Positions 1 through 6,280 of a stretch of 30,128 bases of DNA are shown here, one piece after another. The notes under the pieces are model-generated. The model did not search any database. It was not told the origin of the DNA and saw only the letters and a list, made by a program, of their open reading frames with translations. This DNA is from Gp6-AA40 sp050742535 (GTDB taxonomy: Bacteria > Acidobacteriota > Vicinamibacteria > Vicinamibacterales > UBA2999), in assembly GCA_050742535.1 (NCBI GenBank), contig JBOGIQ010000029.1, forward strand, positions 1 through 30,128, read 5' to 3'. Position 1 is the stretch's first letter. Each line of letters starts with the position of its first letter. Made by a program: the position numbers and the translations under genes.

Positions 1-1
1 C

Positions 2-112
2 AGCAACGACCCGAACATCCTCGCCGACGTCGTCGTCGGCGACGACGGCCTCGCGCGCGCGGTTCGATTCGTTCAGGTTATTCACGATGATCAGCAGGAG
101 CAGACACCATGA
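2..112 (+). CDS. 3' end of an unidentified protein (partial)
   Basis: An open frame enters from the left edge and runs 36 codons to a TGA at 110-112. The visible residues include DPNILADVVVGDDGLARAV and the tail ends in DDQQEQTP. The TGA overlaps the ATG of the next gene in an ATGA arrangement, which suggests translational coupling and supports this frame being real. I do not recognise the family from so short a tail. An upstream partner such as an anti-sigma or regulatory protein would be consistent with the secreted protein that follows, but that is a guess. Confidence 0.5.
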   Translation, partial: SNDPNILADVVVGDDGLARAVRFVQVIHDDQQEQTP

Positions 113-1041
113 AGCGTTCCCTTTTAACGGGTATGGCGTGCGCGGCCGGACTCGCGGTCACCATCACCGCCGCACGGGCACAGGAACCAGACAGGCGAGC
201 GAGGCTGAGCATGGCGGCTCAAGCACTGCAGGACGTTCGAATCGCGGGTGTCACGCTGACCGACGCGGTCGTGCCGAACGCTCCGTTCTCGGCCGACGCG
301 GTGACCACCGTGACACAGACGCTCGGCGACGGCACGAAGATCGAGCAGCGGGCCACGGCGAAGTGGTATCGCGATTCAACCGGGCGTATTCGCCGCGAGC
401 AGACGGTGATTGGGATCGATCGGCTGAGTCCCCAGAGGCAGCCGCAGACCACCATTACCTTCGATACGGTGCCGAATGATCCGATGCCGTACTCACTCAA
501 CCCCGCCACCCGCACAGCTCGCCGCAGTCCACGAGGCGTGCAATGGTTCAACGACGCTCTGCTTAATAACGGTCTCTACTTTCGCACCATTGAACCGGCC
601 GTGAACAACTGGACTGTGGGAGGAATCGGACGCGGACAGGCGGCAGCAGTTCCGAGCGACGTGCGGCCGATCGAAGAGCCGCTCGGCACACGCCAGATCG
701 AAGGCGTGAAAGCCACCGGGCGTCGGTCTACAACGACGATTCCGGCGGGGCGCATCGGCAACGATCGCGCGATTCAGATTGTCGAGGAGCAGTGGGAATC
801 ACCGGAGCTCAACATGGTGATCTCGTCCCGCTTCTCCGATCCTCGTACCGGCGTCGTCGAGTATCGGCTGACGAACATCAATCGGTCGGAGCCACGCGCC
901 GACCTGTTCGCCGTTCCGTCGGATTACACGGTGGTGGAGCCGAGTGGCGGTGCACGCGGCGGCCGCGGCGGTGGCGGCGGCGAGCCGGCGCAGCCCACTC
1001 AGGGTGGACGGGTGGGCGGGCGGGGCGGAAGAGGAAACTAG
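109..1041 (+). CDS. secreted protein of unknown function with Gly/Arg-rich tail
   Basis: The 310-residue product starts at ATG 109, preceded by an AGGAG ribosome site eight bases upstream. Residues 1-24 are a signal peptide (positive MKR, hydrophobic core, ARAQ cleavage). The middle carries repeated beta-strand-like segments such as TVTQTLGDGTKIEQRATAKW and YRDSTGRIRREQ. Further on is EGVKATGRRSTTTIPAG, then RLTNINRSEP. This order recalls a group of secreted hypothetical proteins that I know from Acidobacteriota; no enzymatic motif is visible. The last ~35 residues are low-complexity GGRGG repeats, perhaps a surface-exposed tail. It is coupled by ATGA to the preceding frame. Its TAG shares the tetranucleotide CTAG with the stop of convergent priA. 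Function unknown; the secretion call is sound. Confidence 0.8.
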   Translation: MKRSLLTGMACAAGLAVTITAARAQEPDRRARLSMAAQALQDVRIAGVTLTDAVVPNAPFSADAVTTVTQTLGDGTKIEQRATAKWYRDSTGRIRREQTVIGIDRLSPQRQPQTTITFDTVPNDPMPYSLNPATRTARRSPRGVQWFNDALLNNGLYFRTIEPAVNNWTVGGIGRGQAAAVPSDVRPIEEPLGTRQIEGVKATGRRSTTTIPAGRIGNDRAIQIVEEQWESPELNMVISSRFSDPRTGVVEYRLTNINRSEPRADLFAVPSDYTVVEPSGGARGGRGGGGGEPAQPTQGGRVGGRGGRGN

Positions 1042-3341
1042 AGCACGTTCAACGGATCGACGTCGAGTGTGACTCGCCGCCGCACTTCCGGCATCGCAGC
1101 AAGAACCGCGCGGAGCGCCTGACGCATCTCCGCGCGGCGCGCCCCCTTGAGGAAGAACTGGACCCGGTGCTCGCCGCGCAGCTTCGCCAGCGGCGCGGGC
1201 GCCGGGCCGAGGATCGTGAAGCCGCTGGCCTGCGCGCCGTCCGCCAGTCGCCGCACCACCTCCGCCGCCGTCTGCATCGCGTCGTCGAACGTCCGCCCGC
1301 GAACCACCGCGTTGACCATCGCCACGAGCGGCGGATACCGCATGCCTCGGCGGAAATTGATTTCCTTCTCGAAGAAGCCAACGTAGTCCTGCCCGCACGC
1401 CAGACGGACGCTGTAGTGCTCGGGATAGAGGGTCTGAATCACCGCTTCACCCAGCCGCTCGCCACGCCCGGCGCGCCCGGCGACCTGGGTCAGCAGCTGG
1501 AAGGTGCGCTCGGCGGCGCGGAAGTCGGCAAGGCCGAGCCCGACGTCGGCCGAAATCACGCCGACCAGCGTCACGCCCGGGAAGTCGTGGCCCTTGGCGA
1601 TCATCTGGGTCCCGACGAGCACGTCCAGCTCCGCGGCCGCAAAACGGGAGAGCAGCGACGCGAGGGCGCCTTTTCGTCTGACCGAGTCGCGATCGACGCG
1701 GCCGATTCGCGCGTCGGGAAACCGATCGCGCAGATGCTGTTCGACTTTCTCGGTGCCGAAGCCGGTGTGCTCGAGATACGGCGCCGCGCACTTGCGGCAC
1801 GCCTTCGGCACCATCACCGAGTAGTTGCAGTAGTGGCAGCGCGCCCGCCACTGGTGGAGTCCGGCTTCAGCCGGATATGAACCGCGGATGCGGTGCACCG
1901 TCAGCGAGATGCTGCAGTTCGGGCAATCGAACGTATCGCCGCATTGCCGGCACACGACGGCCGTCGAATACCCGCGCCGGTTCAGCAGGACGACCACCTG
2001 CTCGCGCCGCGACAGGCGATCCTCGATCGCCGCCGCCAGGTCACGGCTGATGACGACGTCCGGACCTTCGGCCGCGTACTCGTCGCGCATGTTCACGACC
2101 CGCACCGCGGCCAGCGGACGATCGAGCACCCGGCGCTCGAGGACAATGCGTTCGTACTTGCCGCTGACGGCGTTCTGATAGGACTCCATCGACGGGGTCG
2201 CCGAACCGAGCACGACCAGCGCGCCCTCGCGGCTCGCGCGCATGACCGCCACGTCGCGGCCGTGATACCGCGGCGCCTCCTCCTGCTTGTACGACGAGTC
2301 GTGCTCTTCATCGACGATGACCAGGCCCAGGCGCGGCAGCGGCGCGAAGACGGCGGAGCGCGTGCCGATGACCAGATCGACCGCCCCACGCCGGATGCGC
2401 TGCCACTGATCGTGGCGCTCGCCGTCCGACAAGGCGCTGTGCTGAATGGCCACGCGATCGCCGAATGCGCCGCGGAACAGCGCGGCCACTGAGGGCGTGA
2501 GCGCGATTTCCGGCACCAGCAGCAGCACCTGGCGCCCGGAGCCGCACACGCGCTGGGCCAGCCGCAGATACAGCTCGGTCTTGCCGCTGCCCGTGACGCC
2601 GTGCAGCAGGGCGACGCGAAAATCGCGCAGGCCAGCAAGCGCTTCGAGCTGTTCCAGCGCAGAAGCCTGCTCGACGGTCAGCTGCCGGGCGGGATCGCGC
2701 GCGACGCCGGCCATCACCGCGTCTTCGAAGGGATCGCGCTCGTGCGTCTCTTCAGAGATCGCCACCAGGCCATGTTTCGCCAGCCGCCCGACGAGATCGG
2801 CCGTGATGCCGCGCTCGCGCAGGTCCGAGAGCGGGAGCGGGGCCGAGGCGGCCGACAGCGCCGCCACGGCCTCGCGCTGCCTGGCCGTGAGGCGCAAATC
2901 CGCGTCTGAGGCGTTGCCGGCCGCGGCCGAACGCCCGTGAGCCGTCAGTGCTGCTGTCCGGCGAGTGCGGAAACCGGAGGCTTTCTCGCGCGCCCCTGGC
3001 GGGAGCGCCACCGCAATCGCGTCGCCGATCCCGGCGAGGTAGTAATCCGCGACCCATTGACACAGCTCGACCACCGCCGGCGGGAGGAACGGCTCGTCGT
3101 CGAGCACCTCGATGATGTCCTTGATATCCGGCTCACAGCGAATTGAATCCGCCTGAAGGCGGACTCCACCTTCCCGCGCGGCACTCTGCGCTGGAGCGTC
3201 GACGACGCACCCGGTCACCGTGCGGCTTCCGATCGGCACCCGCACGCGCGCGCCCACCGCCGGCATCGCGAGCGATGGCGGAACGGCGTAGCTCAGGAGA
3301 TCGAGGAAAGGAACGGGGACTGCGACGGAGATTAGGCGCAA
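1038..3341 (-). CDS. priA: primosomal protein N' (replication restart helicase PriA)
   Basis: PriA is a superfamily 2 3'-5' helicase that loads the replisome at repaired forks. The 767 residues show the N-terminal DNA-binding domain (start LISVAVPVPFLDLLSYAVP) and Walker A GVTGSGKTELYLR. They also show the DEEH box in IVDEEHDSSYKQEEAPRYHG, a zinc-binding region with CxxC pairs (CRQCG, CPNC, CHYC, CRKC) and motif GTQMIAKGHDFPG. The C-terminus DVDPLNVL is typical. It is somewhat longer than the E. coli protein (732 aa), partly because of two inserted palindromic segments: residues ~59-66 (GVRLQADS) and ~488-495 (SYPAEAGLH), the latter inside the zinc domain. The start is TTG 3341, chosen because the conserved N-terminus begins there. 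No ribosome site is seen upstream, where a repeat abuts. It is last in the leftward operon after udg. Confidence 0.96.
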   Translation of the reverse strand: MRLISVAVPVPFLDLLSYAVPPSLAMPAVGARVRVPIGSRTVTGCVVDAPAQSAAREGGVRLQADSIRCEPDIKDIIEVLDDEPFLPPAVVELCQWVADYYLAGIGDAIAVALPPGAREKASGFRTRRTAALTAHGRSAAAGNASDADLRLTARQREAVAALSAASAPLPLSDLRERGITADLVGRLAKHGLVAISEETHERDPFEDAVMAGVARDPARQLTVEQASALEQLEALAGLRDFRVALLHGVTGSGKTELYLRLAQRVCGSGRQVLLLVPEIALTPSVAALFRGAFGDRVAIQHSALSDGERHDQWQRIRRGAVDLVIGTRSAVFAPLPRLGLVIVDEEHDSSYKQEEAPRYHGRDVAVMRASREGALVVLGSATPSMESYQNAVSGKYERIVLERRVLDRPLAAVRVVNMRDEYAAEGPDVVISRDLAAAIEDRLSRREQVVVLLNRRGYSTAVVCRQCGDTFDCPNCSISLTVHRIRGSYPAEAGLHQWRARCHYCNYSVMVPKACRKCAAPYLEHTGFGTEKVEQHLRDRFPDARIGRVDRDSVRRKGALASLLSRFAAAELDVLVGTQMIAKGHDFPGVTLVGVISADVGLGLADFRAAERTFQLLTQVAGRAGRGERLGEAVIQTLYPEHYSVRLACGQDYVGFFEKEINFRRGMRYPPLVAMVNAVVRGRTFDDAMQTAAEVVRRLADGAQASGFTILGPAPAPLAKLRGEHRVQFFLKGARRAEMRQALRAVLAAMPEVRRRVTLDVDPLNVL
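1854..1876. repeat. ORF-embedded palindrome, TTCA-loop half-element in priA
   Basis: GTGGAGT is followed by the hairpin TCCGGC-TTCA-GCCGGA and a T. The 23 bases match the left arm of the 71-bp composite in udg (3952-3974) exactly. On the coding (minus) strand it reads about SYPAEAGLHQ, in frame, between the CPNC and CHYC zinc ligand pairs of PriA. Ordinary PriA proteins have only a short turn here, so it looks like an insertion that the protein tolerates. Confidence 0.8.
3145..3169. repeat. ORF-embedded palindrome, TGAA-loop half-element in priA
   Basis: The 25 bases GAATCCGCCTGAAGGCGGAC plus TCCAC match the right arm of the composite at 3998-4022 exactly. The hairpin is TCCGCC-TGAA-GGCGGA. 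On the priA strand it encodes GVRLQADS in frame at residues ~59-66, in a loop of the N-terminal DNA-binding domain. The flanking residues (AAREG and IRCEPDIKD) are also unlike ordinary PriA, so the insertion may be longer than the palindrome. Confidence 0.8.
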
Positions 3342-3371
3342 TGCAGAATTCAGAATTCAGAATTCTGCATT
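3340..3371. repeat. TAATGCA-type intergenic palindrome between udg and priA
   Basis: A near-perfect inverted repeat has 12-base arms AATGCAGAATTC (3340-3351) and GAATTCTGCATT (3360-3371) and holds three EcoRI-like GAATTC motifs. Read on the minus strand it supplies the TAA stop of udg at one end and abuts the TTG start of priA at the other. Related A/T-rich elements lie at 8896-8983 and 13607-13680. It fills the whole gap between the two genes, so no ribosome binding site is left for priA. Confidence 0.85.
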
Positions 3372-4131
3372 ACTCGTCCGCGCTTTGCGAAAGTATCGCG
3401 CGGACCTTTTTCATGTCTTCCCATACGTCGCGTTTCGCCGACGGATTCCGCAGCAGGTAGGCCGGATGATACGTGGGAATCAGCACGGCGTCGCGGTAGG
3501 TGAACTCGCGGCCGCGGATGCGGGTGATCGGCGCATCGGTCTTGAGCAGGCACTGCGCGGCGAACTTGCCGAGCGCGACGATGACGCGCGGCTTGATGAT
3601 GTCGATCTGGCGGAAGAGGAACGGCTCGCACTGCTCCACTTCGTCGGGCTCCGGGTTGCGGTTGCCGGGCGGACGGCACTTGATGACGTTGGCGATGTAG
3701 ACGTCCTCGCGCTGCAGATCGATGGCTTCGATGATCTTCGTCAGCAGCTGACCGGCCCGGCCGACGAACGGTTCGCCCTGGATGTCTTCGTCGGCGCCCG
3801 GCGCCTCGCCCACGAACATCAGGTCCGCGTTCGGGTTGCCGACACCGAAGACCACCTGCCTGCGCCCGAGCGTGTGCAGCTTGCAGCGGCTGCAGTCGGG
3901 CCCGATGTCGATCCGTAGCGCTCCGAGCGCGTCGGCTTCGGTGACGGGGATGTGGAGTCCGGCTTCAGCCGGATTCGAATCAGCCTCACTCCGAGCTGAA
4001 TCCGCCTGAAGGCGGACTCCACGATCGAGCCGCATCCGCCACTCGGGATCGAGCCGCACGCCGTCCACACCAAGCTGGGCGAAATACTCGAGATGATCGC
4101 GAATCGCGTCGCGCGGCCGGGCGGGTGGCAC
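3370..4131 (-). CDS. family 4 uracil-DNA glycosylase (4Fe-4S)
   Basis: This enzyme removes uracil from DNA, starting base-excision repair. The 253 residues show four cluster cysteines in CSRCKL, KCRPPGNRNP and EQCEPF, plus the catalytic-loop motif GEAPGADEDIQGEPFVGRAG. The uracil-recognition segment TYHPAYLLRNP lies near the C-terminus. An N-terminal extension (residues 1-35) precedes a 71-bp repeat that encodes residues ~36-60 (GVRLQADS ... SNPAEAGLH) in the linker before the conserved core. The GTG start at 4131 lies two bases after the coaBC stop, so translation is probably coupled; no strong ribosome site is visible. The TAA stop belongs to the 3340-3371 repeat. It could equally be annotated as a UdgX-like or SPO1-polymerase-type UDG. 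Cysteine spacing fits family 4, and the UdgX insertion motif is not seen. Confidence 0.93.
   Translation of the reverse strand: MPPARPRDAIRDHLEYFAQLGVDGVRLDPEWRMRLDRGVRLQADSARSEADSNPAEAGLHIPVTEADALGALRIDIGPDCSRCKLHTLGRRQVVFGVGNPNADLMFVGEAPGADEDIQGEPFVGRAGQLLTKIIEAIDLQREDVYIANVIKCRPPGNRNPEPDEVEQCEPFLFRQIDIIKPRVIVALGKFAAQCLLKTDAPITRIRGREFTYRDAVLIPTYHPAYLLRNPSAKRDVWEDMKKVRAILSQSADE
3952..4022. repeat. composite ORF-embedded double-hairpin element in udg
   Basis: A 71-bp unit has two 25-base arms (3952-3976 and 3998-4022) that are reverse complements except at two positions. Each arm contains its own hairpin: TCCGGC-TTCA-GCCGGA on the left and TCCGCC-TGAA-GGCGGA on the right. The two differences between arms are a compensatory G/C swap within the stem, so pairing is preserved inside each hairpin. 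The 21-base spacer is GAATCAGCCTCACTCCGAGC plus T. The unit is read in frame in the linker of the glycosylase. The arms occur singly in priA at 1854 and 3145. Confidence 0.9.
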
Positions 4132-4133
4132 CT

Positions 4134-5390
4134 TCAGCGCCGCACGGGCGCCGCAGGCCGGGCGCTCAGCAGGGATTGAACGCGGTCCAGGATGCGCGCG
4201 GCCACGCGCTCCTTGCTCTGCAGCGGGACGGCTTCCTCGTTGTCGGCCGTGATGATCGTCACCTCATTGGCCGGAGCGTCGAAACCGCGGTCGTCCGCCG
4301 ACACGTCGTTGGCGACGATCATGTCCACGTTCTTGCGCGCCCGTTTGGCGCGGGCACGTTCGACGACATCGGCCGTCTCGGCCGCGAACCCGATCAGGAC
4401 CGGCGCGGCACCGCCCAGCGCATCCCTCATCCCGCCGAGGTCGGCGAGGATGTCTTTGGTTCGCTCGAGCGTCAGCGTCAGCGGACCGTCGGTCTTGGCG
4501 ATCTTGTCGGCCGCACGCTGTGCGGGCGTATAGTCCGCCACCGCCGCAGCCATGATGACGACGTCGGCACGCGCCGCGGCACGCATCACCGCCTCGTGCA
4601 TCTCCGCCGCACTGCGCACGCGCACCAGCTGATCGACAGCCGGCGGCTCGAGTCGCGTCGGCCCGGCCACGAGCGTCACCTCCGCTCCGCGCCGCCGCGC
4701 CTCTTCGGCCAGCGCAAAACCCATTCGTCCGCTCGATCGGTTCCCGACGTAGCGGACGGCATCGATGTCCTCGTACGTCGGTCCCGCCGTGATCAGCACG
4801 TTCCTCCCTGCCATCGGGCCGGCCTGAAGGTCGGTCCCTACCGATCGAGGTCCGGATCCGGTGACGATGCGGTCGGCAGCCGCCACGATATCGGCAGGCT
4901 CGGCCAGGCGTCCCTTGCCGACCCAGCCGCATGCCAGATACCCCTCACCCGGCTCCACGAAACGGACGCCGCGCGCGATCAGCGCCTCGAGGTTCCGCTG
5001 CACCGCCGCGTGAGCCAGCATGTTGGTGTTCATCGACGGCGCCAGGAGCACCGGCGCCTTCGTGGCCAGATACAGCGTCGAGAGGAAATCGTCGGCGATT
5101 CCGTTGGCAAACTTGCCGATGACGTTCGCGGTACAGGGTGCGACCACGAGCAGCGCAATCTGATCGGCAATCGCGATGTGCTCGACATCCGCGTTCATAC
5201 CCGGCCGCCACTGTGAGGTGATGACCGGGCGGCGCGTGATCGCTTCGAAGGTCACCGGGCCCACGAAACGCGCCGCCGATCGCGTCATGACCGCAACGAC
5301 GTCGTGACCGCGCTGTTGGAGGCCGCGGCACACTTCGACAGCCTTGTATGCGCCGATGCCGCCGCTTACGCCGAGCGCGATGAGTGCCAT
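4134..5390 (-). CDS. coaBC: bifunctional phosphopantothenoylcysteine decarboxylase / phosphopantothenate-cysteine ligase
   Basis: This cytoplasmic FMN enzyme performs the second and third steps of coenzyme A synthesis from phosphopantothenate. The CoaC half (residues 1-~178) shows GVSGGIGAYKAVE, the active-site His in VEHIAIAD, the PSMNTNM motif (119-125) and the catalytic Cys in YLACGWVGKGRLAEP. The CoaB half (from ~196) begins RNVLITAGPTYEDIDAVRY and carries NRSSGRMG and NDVS. Between them, residues ~180-195 (PRSVGTDLQAGPMAG) correspond to a palindromic insert at 4816-4837. The 418-residue length is normal. It follows rpoZ by 28 bases and precedes udg by two. The ATG at 5390 is chosen because the Rossmann motif follows at once. 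Confidence 0.95.
   Translation of the reverse strand: MALIALGVSGGIGAYKAVEVCRGLQQRGHDVVAVMTRSAARFVGPVTFEAITRRPVITSQWRPGMNADVEHIAIADQIALLVVAPCTANVIGKFANGIADDFLSTLYLATKAPVLLAPSMNTNMLAHAAVQRNLEALIARGVRFVEPGEGYLACGWVGKGRLAEPADIVAAADRIVTGSGPRSVGTDLQAGPMAGRNVLITAGPTYEDIDAVRYVGNRSSGRMGFALAEEARRRGAEVTLVAGPTRLEPPAVDQLVRVRSAAEMHEAVMRAAARADVVIMAAAVADYTPAQRAADKIAKTDGPLTLTLERTKDILADLGGMRDALGGAAPVLIGFAAETADVVERARAKRARKNVDMIVANDVSADDRGFDAPANEVTIITADNEEAVPLQSKERVAARILDRVQSLLSARPAAPVRR
4816..4837. repeat. ORF-embedded hairpin in the CoaC-CoaB linker
   Basis: Arms GGGCCGGCC (4816-4824) and GGTCGGTCC (4829-4837) enclose a TGAA loop. All nine positions pair on the plus strand if two G-T wobbles are allowed. The sequence differs from the udg/priA elements but has the same tetraloop and also sits in frame at a domain boundary, encoding part of VGTDLQAGP. 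It is probably a second family of the same kind of insertion. Confidence 0.6.
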
Positions 5391-5418
5391 CGGGAAATTC
5401 CGAACCCGTAGGATTTGT

Positions 5419-5586
5419 TTACTCTTCCTCTATCTTCTCCACCTTCCGCCGCAGCACTTCGCGCTGCGCGATCGAGATCTTTTTCCCGCCCGTCTCGCGC
5501 GGCTCCGCGCCGGCGAGCAGCTGCCGCGCGCGCTTGCCGGCAATCACCACGAACTCGAAACGGTTTTCCTTCGGCGGTCTTTCCAT
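5419..5586 (-). CDS. rpoZ: DNA-directed RNA polymerase omega subunit (short form)
   Basis: Omega helps assemble the beta' subunit into core RNA polymerase. The 55 residues align with the N-terminal half of the family: ENRFEFVVIAGKRARQLL, then KKISIAQREV, which matches the family's NRFxLVxxAxxRARQ and the xxIALREI helix. The protein ends in a charged KVEKIEEE tail and lacks the longer C-terminus of the E. coli protein (91 aa). The ATG at 5586 is preferred over an upstream in-frame start at 5610 because a GAGG site lies nine bases before it and conservation begins nearby. The order gmk-rpoZ-coaBC is the classic bacterial arrangement, which strongly supports the call. Confidence 0.88.
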   Translation of the reverse strand: MERPPKENRFEFVVIAGKRARQLLAGAEPRETGGKKISIAQREVLRRKVEKIEEE

Positions 5587-5605
5587 GAAATCTGTCCTCT
5601 GTTCC

Positions 5606-5654
5606 GGCACCCATGAATGGGTGCCCTGCGTAACAAATGGGTGCCCTACGTAAC
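5606..5654. repeat. GGGCACCCAT repeat cluster between gmk and rpoZ
   Basis: A perfect 9-bp hairpin, GGCACCCAT-GA-ATGGGTGCC, spans 5606-5625. Its right arm begins the first of two direct copies of AATGGGTGCCCTRCGTAAC (5616-5634 and 5636-5654, one mismatch). The cluster fills most of the gmk-rpoZ gap and starts two bases after the gmk TAA. The hairpin could slow transcription between the genes, but no U-tract follows, so it is not a standard terminator. Confidence 0.8.
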
Positions 5655-5656
5655 CA

Positions 5657-6280
5657 TTAAAACGTGTCCTTGATACCTTCCGCTACCGGGCGCATCACCT
5701 TGACGCGCGCCCGCTCCGCCAACACGATCGCCTTGAGCCGCTCGACAGCCGTCTCGACTTCGTCGTTGATGACGACGTATTCGTACTGCGCGTACTCGGC
5801 GATTTCGCGGCTCGCCACCTCGAGCCGCTGGCGAATCTGGTCCTCGCTGTCCTTGCTGCGCCCGCGGAGGCGCTGCTCGAGCACAGCGGCCGACGGGGGC
5901 AGGACGAACACGCCGACCGTCTCGATTCCGCGGGTCCGGACCTGCCGCGCGCCCTGGACGTCGATCACCAGCACGACGTCCTCACCGCCGGCCAGACAGG
6001 CTTCCGTGTCCGCCGCGCAGGTGCCGTAATAGTTGCCGAACACGTCGGCCCATTCGAGGAACTCACCCTCCCGGACCATGTGCTCGAAGCGATCCCGTGC
6101 AATGAAATTATAGTCAACGCCGTCGTGTTCCCCGGGGCGGGCGGACCGCGACGTGTAGGAGCGCGACATTCTCAGATTGGGCACGGCCTGCACGAGCCGC
6201 TCGACGAGGGTGGTTTTGCCGGTGCCCGACGCGGCCGACACGATGAACAGGAGCCCCCGGCGGAGCGGGCTACTCGACAT
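5657..6280 (-). CDS. gmk: guanylate kinase
   Basis: This enzyme phosphorylates GMP to GDP with ATP. The 207-residue protein shows the P-loop SAASGTGKTTLVERLV and the GMP-binding segment SYTSRSARPGEHDGVDYNF. It also has FLEWADVFGNYYGT, the VLVIDVQGARQVR Walker B-like strand and the lid RLRGRSKDSEDQIRQRL. Length is typical. The first P-loop residue is Ala where many homologues have Pro (GPSG), a minor change. Its ATG overlaps the end of yicC by 11 bases, and rpoZ follows, so the three are likely one transcript. The TAA stop abuts the repeat cluster at 5606-5654. Confidence 0.96.
   Translation of the reverse strand: MSSSPLRRGLLFIVSAASGTGKTTLVERLVQAVPNLRMSRSYTSRSARPGEHDGVDYNFIARDRFEHMVREGEFLEWADVFGNYYGTCAADTEACLAGGEDVVLVIDVQGARQVRTRGIETVGVFVLPPSAAVLEQRLRGRSKDSEDQIRQRLEVASREIAEYAQYEYVVINDEVETAVERLKAIVLAERARVKVMRPVAEGIKDTF

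Noticed and set aside
792..1880. Long plus-strand open frame across priA
   Set aside because: It is antisense to priA with Arg/His-rich content and no domain; GC-rich DNA produces such frames opposite real genes.
5606..5625. Rho-independent terminator between gmk and rpoZ
   Set aside because: The stem is strong but no U-run follows on either strand, and direct repeats next to it point to a dispersed element.
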